This document shows positions 12,700 through 25,620 of a DNA stretch of 64,000 nt, piece by piece. Source of the DNA: Chrysomallon squamiferum (taxonomy: Eukaryota; Mollusca; Gastropoda; Neomphalida; Peltospiridae); NCBI GenBank assembly GCA_012295275.1, contig CM022665.1, positions 8,257,976 to 8,321,975 on the forward strand, given 5' to 3'. The stretch's first letter is position 1; every line of letters begins with the position of its first letter. Made by a program: the position numbers and the translations under genes. The notes below the pieces were generated by a model. That model was not told where the DNA came from and did not search any database. It saw only the letters and a list, made by a program, of their open reading frames with translations.

Positions 12700-13030
12700 T
12701 TCTGCGGGATGACAAAGCGAGAATGTGATCGCTGCTGCAAGTGCAAAACGGGCCACGTCTGCCCGATGTTGGCACTGTCTAGCAGTTGACTGAAAAGAAG
12801 TTAATTTTTGGTGCCTCTTATAGTTCATCAGATCTAAAATACCAAACTGAATATTATAAAATAATTTTTACTGCCATAAAATGCAAATGGTATTATTACC
12901 TTACACTTACAGTGTCGAAACTGACCCAGAACTGGCTCTGAGGTGAAAAAATCGGGCCCTGATCATGCCAGACGAATGCGAGCTCTGGACCAGATGAGGG
13001 CCAGCTTTAGGGGTTAGCTGGGACTGTGTG
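12700..13030. repeat. GC-richer patch, possible interspersed repeat
   Basis: It stands out in AT-rich DNA. Related words recur: acgggccacgtctgcccgat, acccagaactggctctgagg, tcgggccctgatcatgccag, ggaccagatgagggccagct. These look like imperfect repeats of a 'GGGCCAGA.CTGG' theme. No coding or clean termini were seen. Confidence 0.35.
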
Positions 13031-13898
13031 ATACATATATAAATTAGCAACAGAATGTCTTGGACACATGAAAGAGAAAAAATGTGTCTTTGAATGAAAA
13101 CAGATGATAATTACGTAAGTGATAAGACACACGGTACACCTCAGGCTGAAAAATCATTACTATGTAATACTAGTAGGTGGGGAAAAAAGTAAGAAGTTTG
13201 TACTTCATATCAGACTACTATTCTGCTTTGGCGAAAAGGTTGGGATGGTGATGAAAATACTGAGAAAAAGGTTGCTATGAAGGTATCGAGTCCGTTATTT
13301 TGTCCTGGTAATTGGAAAATGTTCCTGAATGTGTGCAATTTTAAGGAATTTAGTTATGGGAGATAACTCGTAACCATATAAGAAACTGGAACTTATTTAA
13401 AACAAAAAACTAAGAGTATTAAGAAAAGAAAATGTCTATAAATCGTGAATTTAACTGGTGTTTCCCTGGGATACCATTATTATTTTTTTTTTAAAGTTTT
13501 TGTTTCTAATTTATTTATTTATTTATTTATTTTTGTTATTTCCTGCGATGAAAGTTGTCTTCTTGTTAATGTATGACATACATTCAAATAAAAAAATAAT
13601 AATAAAAAAAATAATAAAACAAAATAAATAAATAATAATAAATATTTTCATTTATGTTGCTGTTGTTGTTTGTTTGTTATTGTTGTTTTATAATAATGTA
13701 ACTGTCTCAGTAAATATAAGAATGTTCTGGAAAATTTTGAATCCAAATTTACTTCATGATAATTTATTTTTCTTCTAGTATTGTTTTCCCCTGCACATGT
13801 AACTCTTGTAAGAAATAAACTGAATAAACTCAGTTCGAAATATTTCTTTTTTCAAATGTTTTTGTTTTGCGTTGAAAACTCTTATATTTTTGTTTTTT

Positions 13899-14261
13899 TT
13901 ATGTTCTATTTTTTTTCAAATAACGCCGTTTTGTCGGCAATAATGTATTAAAACAGGACTCTGCAGACTCACCTGATTTTGGGAAATGATCAACGTGTCG
14001 AGTACACACGAGGAACAGGTCAGCTTCACTGATGTCATCGTATGTTGTGACAGATGGTTTGATGAAGATTTCACTAGTGACCTCAGATAAAACAGGCAAT
14101 AATCTGATTGATTTGTTTCAGTGCGGTGTTATTTTTAAACTGACAATAAAATCTTCCTTTAAGAAGCGACAGTGATGTTTAGCGATACTCAGAAGAGTGC
14201 CTTTGCTGGAGAGAGGAGAATATTTGACATAATAGTTCCCAACTGTTGCGGTCCAAAGCAT
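13899..14261 (-). pseudogene. Possible coding relic with one internal stop, unrecognised
   Basis: On the minus strand one frame stays open from a Met at 14261 (MLWTATVGNYYVKYSPLSSK), is broken by a single TGA at 14120-14118, and resumes in the same frame (PVLSEVTSEIFIKPSVTTYD, SEADLFLVCTRHVDHFPKS) to 13899. A good donor (gtgagt) follows HFPKS at about 13968. Composition looks coding-like and is not low-complexity, unlike other open frames nearby. Two explanations fit: a decayed gene or transposon piece, or two real exons. I do not recognise the family. Confidence 0.3.
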
Positions 14262-15620
14262 CTTTAATGTAAAAATGGCAGCGTAACGTCCTTACTTAGT
14301 TCCAAATGGTAGCTGAAATAAAATAAATATATAAATAAATAAATAAATAAATTAATTAATAATAATAATAATAATAACCCAAAGTAATAATTTAAGGGAT
14401 TTGCGTTCATCCAAGATATTGTTATTATTTATCATAATTTTAAAATGTTAATCTCTGTCGACATGTAATAAGTGCATTTAAAAAATATCTTCAATATATT
14501 TAATTAATTTACGATACAAGCAATTTGTGATACACAAAAAGATTCAGGGCAATAAAAAAGTTGTCAGTATTTGTATAACAGATGAAATTTTGTTTATTTT
14601 TTCATTTGGTATTTTGTACTGAATTCAAACAATAGCTACACCAAAATATTCATTTGTGATGTGCAGTTTTGAGTTTAATAACCAATTTAAGAAAATAATC
14701 ATATGTGAGCATTTTGTATTCTAACGGTAGTATATTTTTATCATGAGATATCTGTATTTTACACTAATCTATTTTTATCAGTTAATGTTAACAAAAACAA
14801 CAGTCAAAAAAATAACAATAACAATAAAAAAAATTAAAAAATCTTCTTGAAAACGAACTGAAATTAAAGTACTTGTATTTGTACGAGAATAGAAGTAAAA
14901 GTACTTAGAGTGGATAAATTAACACATTTGTACTTTAAGCCATACACGTTTTAAATGAATTCGACCATCCTTGGCAGTAAATGGTAATTTTCTAAGCATT
15001 TTGTAACTAGAGCAATTAAATTATATCTCGTAAAGTTGTTTAATATGAAGATGCTATTCAAAATAAATCCAATGATGTAAAATAACAGAAATATATATTA
15101 AATAAAAGATGTTAATACGACTGTTAGTAGGAGGTCACTTGCCTCTTGACAATCAAAGCAGGAATAACTAAATATTTAGAATAATCAATGTTTAGTAACT
15201 TAGATAAAATTCTCACTCAGATGAAATCAACGGTTTCAGCTGTCGACTGACTACTAATCATGTTTTATTTAAAATATTTAAGTAATTATAATTAAAATGA
15301 ATAAATGAATAAATAAATAAATAAATAAACAAATAATAATAATAACTTGCAATAACCAAAAATTAGGATACAACAATAACAGTTCTCTGAATACGTTTCC
15401 TAAGTATTACCTTTCTTTATAAATACAAATTGCTTCTTAACGCCTAGGTAGAGCCCACGAATATACTAACATGTCTGGAAATACGTTCAGCTTGTTCAAC
15501 TTAAATGGATGACAAAATTTTGTTATTCAGATGTTAAAAATGCAAAACATTAAATCAGTTTAATGGTCTGTAACATAAAAGAGAATTTGTAATGAATATT
15601 TTTGTTTCTATTTCCTCCAG

Positions 15621-15789
15621 CTACAGAATACATGTAAATGAGTTTGTCAGTGACTTCAGAAATGTTAAAATTCATGACTCAAGATATAGTGGATATCTTT
15701 TACAGAAGAAATTGATCGGGGAACCCAGCTGGGATCTCTATATTACCAAAGCATCTCTGGCTGCTTCACCACTTAGCATTACTATTTGA
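15621..15789 (+). other. Possible isolated 3'-terminal exon, unrecognised
   Basis: A good acceptor (tttctatttcctccag) precedes an open frame beginning YRIHVNEFVSDF and ending ASPLSITI with TGA at 15787. No upstream partner exon was found, so this may be chance. Confidence 0.15.
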
Positions 15790-16379
15790 ATGAATAAAGA
15801 CGAATAACAGATTCTTTTAAATTATCTCGAAACGATATGTAACGGATGCAATGAGAAAACACGCGAGATGTTTTAACTATTTTTAACCATAGTTTTAGTA
15901 GTCCCGGTGGTCGTATCAATCCTCTGCAGCGATACATCGCTATCATCAAGGAACAATATCTCTCATGGGCATTTGAATCAAGCCATATAATTAATGAGAG
16001 CTCGTTTTTTTCTCTCCAAAGAACTACAAGCCTAGTTATAGGCAACTAACTGTAAAGACATATTGTAGTATCTTGTTGCACATGATCAGTGGATGAAATA
16101 CTGCCAGAGAAGTATTCTCACCTGCTTAATAGACCATTTGTACAAAAACACACCTGTGTCGTGAAATCGTCAAGTAATAACTACACGCATTTCCGATTAG
16201 GTGTCGACAAGACATGATGGCTCCACCTGCCTCTCATTATAATTAATTATATTCAAAGGCAAGTTACGTTTGCAAACGAGAAGTGGGAGGCTAGCTGGCT
16301 GCACCTTTTCATCAGCGAAACAGACGACTTGTAAGACCGCCCTACAAGTTAATTCGGGTCACAACTTCATTATGTCATT

Positions 16380-16588
16380 TCCGGTCACTGAGTGGGCAAT
16401 GCCTTAGTTAAGTTGTTACGAATAGGAAATCTTTTGCTTAAAGAAAACGAGAAATTTAAAAAAAAAAGCATTATAAAGTTTGGGTCCTACAGACGAAGGA
16501 CTTGGAGAAGTTGTTATCACTCATGAGCTGAGTGTGAAATTTTCCACTTTGAGGGAACAACTGCTGGACAGGCAAAACAGCGATTCTC
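16380..16588 (+). promoter_or_regulatory. Probable 5' UTR / proximal promoter of the neurotrophin gene
   Basis: This segment immediately precedes the start codon at 16589 and is less AT-rich and less repetitive than its surroundings. No clear TATA box or transcription start could be fixed, and an additional upstream non-coding exon is possible. Confidence 0.3.
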
Positions 16589-16850
16589 ATGTGGAGGTTT
16601 AAAACATACCGTCAGCTGCTGAAGCAAGTTATTTTAGGTTTACTACTTTTTTATTCAGTAGCAGGTAAGAATATTGTATAAATGTATACCATTTAAAAAA
16701 AAAAAAAAAAAAATGTTGTTTTTTTATTTATTTATTTATTTACTTTTATTTACTTTCTTTTTCCAACTTAATTGTTAGGTTTACTTTTAATATCAGTATT
16801 ACTATAATTACTATTCTTCATACTATTATTATTATTCAGAAACAGGAAAG

Positions 16851-16908
<58 letters not shown>

Positions 16909-19642
16909 TTCTGTTATGATGGATTTACTAAAAATGTTTACTCAGTAACGTAAGAATAATGTCTATGACGTTTGGGAGTGATGTATATATGTATATGTAT
17001 AATCTATAATCGCTAGCTTTACTCTCTCTCGTTTGTATTCAGAAATAAATAAGAACATTATAAATATAAGTAATTTTTATTTTTATTTTAGTTTTAGATT
17101 TATTGGGTTTTTATTGTTTTATTATGCTATTGTTTCATTTATTTATTTATTTTATTTTTTATATCATTCTTCATGCACTGATTTATTTAGAAGCAGCTAA
17201 AAATAATATCAACTAATGTGTTTTGTTTTTTATTTTTGCTATATACAGTTTATTTAATTGTAGAATTTCTTCATACGCTCTTTGAGAGGTATAAAAAACA
17301 ACGATTCTTACATTTGTAGAAAATGTGCTTGAGATAATTATACGGATATATTTAGTTGTTAAAACTGATGAAACGGAAAAAATATACAGGTTTTGGGGTT
17401 GTTATTTTTTTTTAATTAATAAATGTTAATATTTTGATTACAAGCTTAAGTTCAGTTTGGCCGTTTTTACCCTTAGAATTGTTGGTAAATGTGTATGAAT
17501 TAAGAGTGTGCTAAACGAAATAATAATAAAGTACAGCTCAAAGTTTTAATTTATTATCATTTCTTTTATTTGATTTTGCCTGTGCAAATAAATGTACAGA
17601 ATGTTGTTCAGGATGCTCTGAATAATACTCATATGAAATTTCTTTGTGAAGTTAAACATGTTATCATTTTGGGGCAGTTTCCGAATCATGATTTAAGGCA
17701 GCAGAATGGGTCGTTGTTTTAAACAGAATACGAATAATTAAAATGAAAAATATTTGTAGAAATGGTGGACACGATAAATAAAAAATTAATACGATTTTTT
17801 ATTAAGTTTTATTATTATTATTTTTTTTTTTTTATTTTTTTTTTTAATTTATTATTTTAATTTATTTATTTTTTATTTTTTTATTTATTTATTTATTTAT
17901 TTATTTTTTTTTTTTTTATTAAAAACACTTCTGTTATTGGGTGACAAACAAACATAAAGACAACAAAATGGTGTTGGGTTAATAAACATAAATAATAATA
18001 AAAATGATTATGATGATGACAGTAATACTGATGCTGCTGAGAATAATAGTAATAGTTATAATAGTAGTACTAATAATGTAAACTTCATATTGTCTGATTT
18101 GAAATGAAGTTTTACTACCAATTTTTATAATAAAGCGGTCCGTGGTTGTGGAGGGTTTTATATTAGCAATGGAAAATGGATTATTTCTTGTTGGTTTGGG
18201 GTTTTTTTTTCCCCCTAGGAACCAAACGTTTATTTTTTGTACATAAAATAAATTCCTATAAAACAATAGTAAAATTGGAATTGCGGGTATATGCACATAA
18301 TATAAACCTGTTGGTACACTCAGTATGACAGTTAGCTTAAAAATCTGAATGTGCTAACAAACAGTGATTATAAACTGAAATTAATTAAGAGTCTTCAGAA
18401 CGGAGCCTTCGAGGTTTTTACTGAAATATTGGGTTTGAACAAAAGTTCATAGCTTTTCATCAGTAACTGGTGGCGTTTGAACAACATGTGATTAGAATGT
18501 ATAATATATAAACACATTCTGAAAAGTGAAAAGTGGTTAAATAAAATCTGTATATAAATATCTTTGAATTTCACTTAGAAACGTTATGACGCTTTATATT
18601 AACTCAATACATATATACTCTTTTATGTACACAAATGAACACGATCAGTATTATTCACTCTTGAAAAGATATAATTTTTTTTATGTGTGACAAATCTAAA
18701 ACAGTCATTTTGTTAAAGTTTTGTCTGTATCATTTTTAGTCTGTAACTACTACTGCTAGAGTTTCTGTTATTATTACTACAAACTTTATTTTAATACTGT
18801 TACTATTGTAACTATTACTATTCTCCTCCTCCTGCTCCTCCTCCTACTACTTCTACTATTACATCTACTACTTCTACTACTACTACTACTACTGCTATCA
18901 TTACGATTACTAATAAAATTAATAACGTAACTGTTATAACCGTTACTAGTCTCCTGGTTCTCCTCCTCCTCTTCCTACTACTACTACTACTACTACTATA
19001 ATTTACGTACATTTAATATGGATACGACTGTGAAATAATAAGGCTTTAAATGAAAAGAAAAGGAAGAAATCTGAACGCCTACTTCACATTCTGCTCTAAC
19101 CATCGCGACATTGTACATGGTTATATATACATATACTTATTACAATTTTAATTATGTAGCAATTATCTGGTACATGTTAGCTGAATCTCGAAAAATCTAT
19201 AAAACTCATTTACACACAATGCATATAGTGAAATCTGATATTGTGTTACACGAGATGCCTTACAATAAAACAAAGTTTTCATATACCTTTACAGTAATAG
19301 ACCACTGAGAAATAATCAAGGCAACCAATAATTAATTTCTGTTAAAACGGTAAAATACTATCAGATTATTAACATGTGTATACAATAAAACGAAAGAAGT
19401 AATATGAATACGGTATGAACTATGAAGAACACTGTAAGAACTGATATAAAGAATACATGGTCTATGTAAAACACATTAAACATACTTAATAACGTTTGTG
19501 TGAAGAAAACAGTTATGTTCGTGTCTGTCGCTCGCTTCTTTATCTGTTCAACAAAATTTAAAAATAAATGTATATACGTGTGTTAAACTGGTTTTAAAAA
19601 TTAAAATTCACATTAAAAAATAATAAGTACTAAAATAAATTA

Positions 19643-19682
<40 letters not shown>

Positions 19683-19771
19683 ATTACTACCATTACCACT
19701 ACTATTGCTAGTACTGTTGCTGCTACCATCACTACTACTACTTCTACTGCTGCTACATACTATCACTATGA

Positions 19772-19804
<33 letters not shown>

Positions 19805-20501
19805 GTTTACATTCGACATGTACACCATATACGATATTTAAAAAAAAAAAAAAAAAAAAAGTTACTCAGTTAAAAACATTATCAGTGGCAGCAAACAAAA
19901 CAAAAATAAAATAAATAATACAGGATTCCGAAAATGTAGGGCGCTATCGTGAAAGTGAATAAACACTGAAGATAAAATGAGTTTTTTTAAAAAAAAAAAA
20001 AAAAAAAATTGGCAAAAAAAAATCAAATGAGGGGAACTGCGGTTCGTGTTTACGCACCTATTGACGAGCGTATGAAAATAGAAGGAAGTTTCATGTAATA
20101 ACCACGTGAAATACGATTAACTGATTAAAGTTTTGGTTTTAACCAGCAGTCCAGAGAGGTTTAATCAAAAGGAATTTGTACTTCATTTCAGAGACAATGA
20201 CTACGGCGCTTTTAAATTACCTTGCAAGAAACAACGTGTGTCATTGACAACGTGATGTGAATTCTACTCGCGTTGACCGTGTCGTCACTTTGGCACATTT
20301 TGTCTGACAGTAAAATATTTCTTGTTTTTAGTCAAAAAATTTAAAAAATAAAAATAAAATAATAATAATAATAATAATAATTGTTTTAGCTATCGTATGT
20401 ATTGCAGTTTTCAGAAACATTGGTAATATGTAATTGTTATACATGAACCAAAGGCAGCTAGCTACACACATTAAAAGAAAATAATATTTGTTACCATATG
20501 A

Positions 20502-20594
<93 letters not shown>

Positions 20595-21540
20595 ATATAT
20601 AGATGTAATTTACTGCAGTAATTACATAATCATTTTAATCCTTGTGTACGAGTATTTATAAGTCGTGTGTGCATCTCGAGTATATCTAAGGGCTGTGTAT
20701 AAAAAAAGAATAAAATAAAATAAAATGATAATAATAGACTCCAGAAAATCAACACCTTCAAAAACACATACATCTTTGAAATATATTTTTTTATAAACTA
20801 GTTATGATTGTTCTCGATATAATTTTAATGATAAAATAAATTTAATTATGAAGAAAAACGTCTTACATTTATTTTACACACGCACACGCACACGCACGCA
20901 CACGTAACACGCACACGCACACAACCATATATTTATCAATCTGCCTCTGTCTATCTATATATCTATCTATCTATCTATCCATCTATCTATACATATGTAT
21001 ATATAGACACACACGCACATACATACATACATTCATATATACATTTGCATACATACATACATACAAACAAAACAAATGTTTTATTGCAGTTACTAAGTGA
21101 AACTTTTTTATCGACAACATGCATACAAGTCAACAGAATCCGTTTATCCATTTTGTACTATATAAAGTTCTATTTGTCTAAGTGACAAAACATTTAAAAT
21201 AAAAAAATAAATGATATTGGAAGATTTCCCTACTATCATTCTGTTCACACCACTGTTAGTCTACATATACATTCTATAAAGACTTCATACAAATAGCTTA
21301 AAGAAAAGTGTAAGAAGTGAAATGACTTTGCTGATTAAGGAATCAGAAGATTGCTGTGAGATATACAAATTGTGTTTTTATAACGTGAGTTTAATGGTTT
21401 GTTCAGTTTACAGATAGGCCTAAGGATGTTTAAAATTAGTCAAATACATTGAAAGAAATTAATTTACTGTTTTAAAATGTGACAGGTGGGCTGGTTTGGT
21501 AATTGATTTTTGAGTTCATTGTAGGCTTTCTTTTTTTTTC

Positions 21541-21605
<65 letters not shown>

Positions 21606-21950
21606 TTTTTTGGTATAATTTGTTAATTCTCTTTTTTTTTTTCTCTCTCTAAATAATTCCTATTTATAGAAAATGCTCAGCTAATATTTTTCTTCTTTGT
21701 TAAAAATTTGTTTCCACTGGCGACCATAATTACTACAGGTCCATACTGACGTACATCATTTTGACAGAAATAGAAAGATAAACAGACACTGGAATACACC
21801 CAGCTGTTAGAATTTCATAATCATTTTTAAATAGTATTTTGCATGGTTGCGTAAGAAATATATGATCAACGTTAAAACATAAAGTATTAGCAGTAATGTA
21901 ATCCTTAAGTGTATATAAGTGTCTGTAATAAGTAAGTATTAAAAATGTTT

Positions 21951-21999
<49 letters not shown>

Positions 22000-23872
22000 G
22001 TAATAGTAATAATAATAAAAGTAATAAATAAATAAATAAATGACCTTGGGTTGTTTACAGCTCGGGAAAATTATCATTTAAATGGGAGCTAAGTTGATAA
22101 ATGTCTTGAAAAAGAGAAGACTATTTTAGTTTAAGTACATTGTGTGTGAATATGTTCAAGCCGCTCTAATTTATATTACAAACCTCTTTTTTACATCATT
22201 GTTACGTCTATAAATATACAAATTGAATGATATTTGCTAAAAAAAAAATATATCTATATTGTCTTAATTATTTCCAGGAAACACTGAACTTCTAAATCAG
22301 TAGGATTTAACTTTTTAATGTATTATCTAGAGACCAAACCAAAGTAGTCATACTGCAATCTAAATTTAAAAGTAAATATAACCAAAAAGCTTTGAAAAGA
22401 ACTGTATTGATTTTGTTGTGAGTACTTATTTCATTCGAAAGATACGATTAGTTTTATTAGCTGAATTTTTGACGTAAGAATATTTTGAAGAAATGTCTCG
22501 GGGGTATTTTCGTGAATGAGTAAGTTATGCTTAGTGTTATGTTACAGGAACATTATTTAACTTCGTATGATGGGAGAACAGTATTTGGAAATATAAAATA
22601 CCTAGTTTAAATATTTTGATGTGTCTGTAATAAAGATTTTTGTATTTCAGTTTTAATATAAAACGATATTCAGTTTAACCCCTGATTTCAATTTAAAAAA
22701 GTAGAAATTCAGTTTTCTAAATAAATACAAATTAAAAATAAAATAACACACACACACATACACACCATGCAATGCCTAACCTTCCTGAATCGTCTTTTCT
22801 TTTTTCTTTTTTTTCTCTTTTCTAATCAACTATAATCTTTTTCATTGAAATATGAACATTATAGGGGAATTTTTTTTTTTTTTTGAATTTTTGAATTTTT
22901 CTTTTCCTTTTTTTTTTTTTTTTTTTTTTTTTTATGTAAAAGTTTAAATACCATCCGTCAAGTACGTTTTTTTTCCTCTATGACTTTCTTTTTGTTGTCC
23001 TCTTTCCTCCCCAAAAAAGTCAAGAATATCTTTCAAAAAATAAAATCTGATTAGCATTCATTCCGTAATACTTGACGTGGGGGTGGTTTCGTCTGGCCGT
23101 GATGGTTTCACACGTGAACTTAACAAAACAGCCCCAGTGGCAATTTGCGTGTTGTAATTTAATTATCCCGGCAAATTAAGAAAAAAACAGGAAAGGCGAT
23201 GCAACTCTAAGGTTTCCGAAACCATTGAAATACAATGTTGACCATCTCTGTAATGCTACACTTCTTATTAGTAACAACGAATGTCAGTAGATCGCTTCGT
23301 CTTATCTACATTTCTGTGATGTTACACAGCTTGTTAGTAGTAATAATTCATGTCAACAGAACGCATTGTCCTACAAGTAGTTCTAAATATATGTAAGTTT
23401 ATTAGTGACAGTTCATGTCAGTAGATAGTTTTGTCTCATAAGCTGTTCTACAGTTCTATAACCTTACCACCGCTTATTTGGTAACAGTAGCCAATTTTAT
23501 CTTGTACGTAGCTCTGCAGTTCTGCACCTTCACACAGCTTAGTAACAATCCATGTCAGAGAAAATTTCTGTCACATTACAAGATACTAGTTCTTCATGTC
23601 AGCAAATGGTTTTGTTTTGTATGTAGTTCTAGAGTTTTACAGCTTTACGCAAGTTACTAGAAACAATTCATTTCAGTAAACGTTTATATCGCTTTGCAAA
23701 ACTTACTGATAACAACTAATGTTACCATGACTTGTTTCCTTATTAACTGTTTTCAGCGTCATTTGGAATTTGAAGATGAATAATTTACAACTATTCGAGG
23801 ACCAGATTTTTTTACACATTATTTCTGATTTTCTCTGATCGCTAACTTTTTGTTTTATATTTCACATTTCCT

Positions 23873-23906
<34 letters not shown>

Positions 23907-24398
23907 GAACCTCCGTTTGAAGGGAATATTTTTATTCTGTCCATCGAATTAAAAATGATTTATTTATAATATAATAGTCATCAAGGTCAGTATATATTTA
24001 TTAAATCGACATCACGCTGATGAGATACATTTGGATACATAATAAAATGAATATAATTTGTTAATATTGTACAGTTCATTAAGGCATACTAATTAATCGA
24101 TCTGTTCTTATATTCTGTGCCTTTTGATTTAACCCTAAAGAATTCAGTCCAAAAATTGGCCCTTCTCTTGGCGTAGGTGTCTGTGATAAAAGAGCGCATT
24201 TCCCCTGCAGCTTTGTCTGCAAATAGCCATTGCAACAGACAAGTTCTTGGCTTTCCTTGTTTCAAAAACTGTGAACAACATTCTGAAATATTAACCTTCT
24301 CTCTGTATGTGCATGTATGTATGTATGTATCTAGGTGTGTGTATGTATGTGTGCGCATGTATTTCTTCTGTAAGTATGTGTGTGTATCTATGTATATA

Positions 24399-24453
<55 letters not shown>

Positions 24454-24612
24454 CCATGAATTTACATACTTTTATTTTATAGATATTAGCTACTGGACAG
24501 TTGGTTGTATGTATGTGTTAACTTAACAAATAAAGGTCCTTATCTCTGCCACATTATTCCAGTGAAATTTTGTTTGTAAAGTTTCATCTATTGTTATTAT
24601 TATTATTACTGA

Positions 24613-24659
<47 letters not shown>

Positions 24660-25577
24660 GTAGTATTAGTATTAGTATTATTTCTTTTTCCTTCTTTTTT
24701 CAGAATGTCATAAAATCAACTGGGGTTTTGTGGAATCTAGTCCAGAAGACGAACCAATGCTGTTCTGTAAGATATATTACACATTTTGTGCTCACCAAAC
24801 AAAACAAACAAACAAACAAACAAACAAACAAAAAAATGCGCAGTGTCTGATATTTTTGATAAAATTAATTTAAATGTTTGAGAAGTATGTCTTTATCGTT
24901 ATTGAAAGCCAGATTCCCTTGAAATTCATACTCGAGATTAAAAAAGGAAAAACTTAAAACATTACTTGCAAAAATTAAAATTTAAACTAGTGTATATATA
25001 TATATATATATATATTCTAAATATAGATATAAAATCTTTGGCGACATAAATTCTTCCGGGAATCAAAACTACGAGTAGAAGGCTGCACAAAATCTGCTTC
25101 TTTTTTAATATTAGCAGTTACGTCTTGACATTTATAAACGATTTGAAGACAACGATATTGGGTGGGGGGTGTTTACAAAAATAGGCTGAAAATTCACATT
25201 ATCTCCAACTTTTTGTAAACTGTATAATTATTTTCAGAACATTTATTTTTAACATGCACAGGCATTTGTACAACAGTGATTTTCTTTTATAAAACGATGA
25301 AATTTGATTTGAAACGATTATCATTAACGTTCAAATCTGAGAAAAAAATAAACGAAAGAAAAAACAAACAATCATAACAATATTAAGTTTATTTTTTAAG
25401 GCATTGTTATGCAAAGTAAAAACGATTTTGAATGAGATAGTGAAAGAAATTACATGTGTGTTGTAAGAAAGTTAATAGCTAGTGTTGTTTAAAAATAAGT
25501 ATCAAGAAGAATTTCGCCAACGACAAATCGAATAAACTGATTATTGACTATTATTACAATTCAACTGATACGTTCTG

Positions 25578-25620
<43 letters not shown>

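Larger units (their letters stand above)
9421..16379. other. Intergenic region between the divergent F-box/LRR and neurotrophin genes
   Basis: Mostly non-coding. It contains TA/TTTA/CA (9979-10060), poly-A (10344-10375), a 72-bp GA tract (10620-10691) and ATT/poly-T (11670-11740). It also holds a GC-richer repeat-like patch (12700-13030), the coding relic (13899-14261) and a weak exon candidate (15621-15789). The F-box promoter should lie just right of 9420. Confidence 0.5.
16665..24703 (+). other. Intron 1 of the neurotrophin gene (8 kb, repeat-rich)
   Basis: No exon with convincing coding was seen between the signal-peptide exon and 24704. The intron contains AT, TAC, TC/TA, ACAT/CTAT, AAT, GT and ATT microsatellites, long poly-T runs (21545-21611, 22867-22933) and the diverged about 68-bp tandem array at 23240-23740. 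Confidence 0.7.

Noticed and set aside
15782-16045. 87-residue minus-strand frame
   Set aside because: No splice context, no family resemblance, and it overlaps the other-strand exon candidate; probably chance.
20877-21065. CRISPR-like regular repeats
   Set aside because: These are eukaryotic simple-sequence tracts without unique spacers; the gene content is animal.
24089-24482. Cys/Val-rich and Thr/His-rich frames on both strands
   Set aside because: Produced by GT/CA and TATG repeats.
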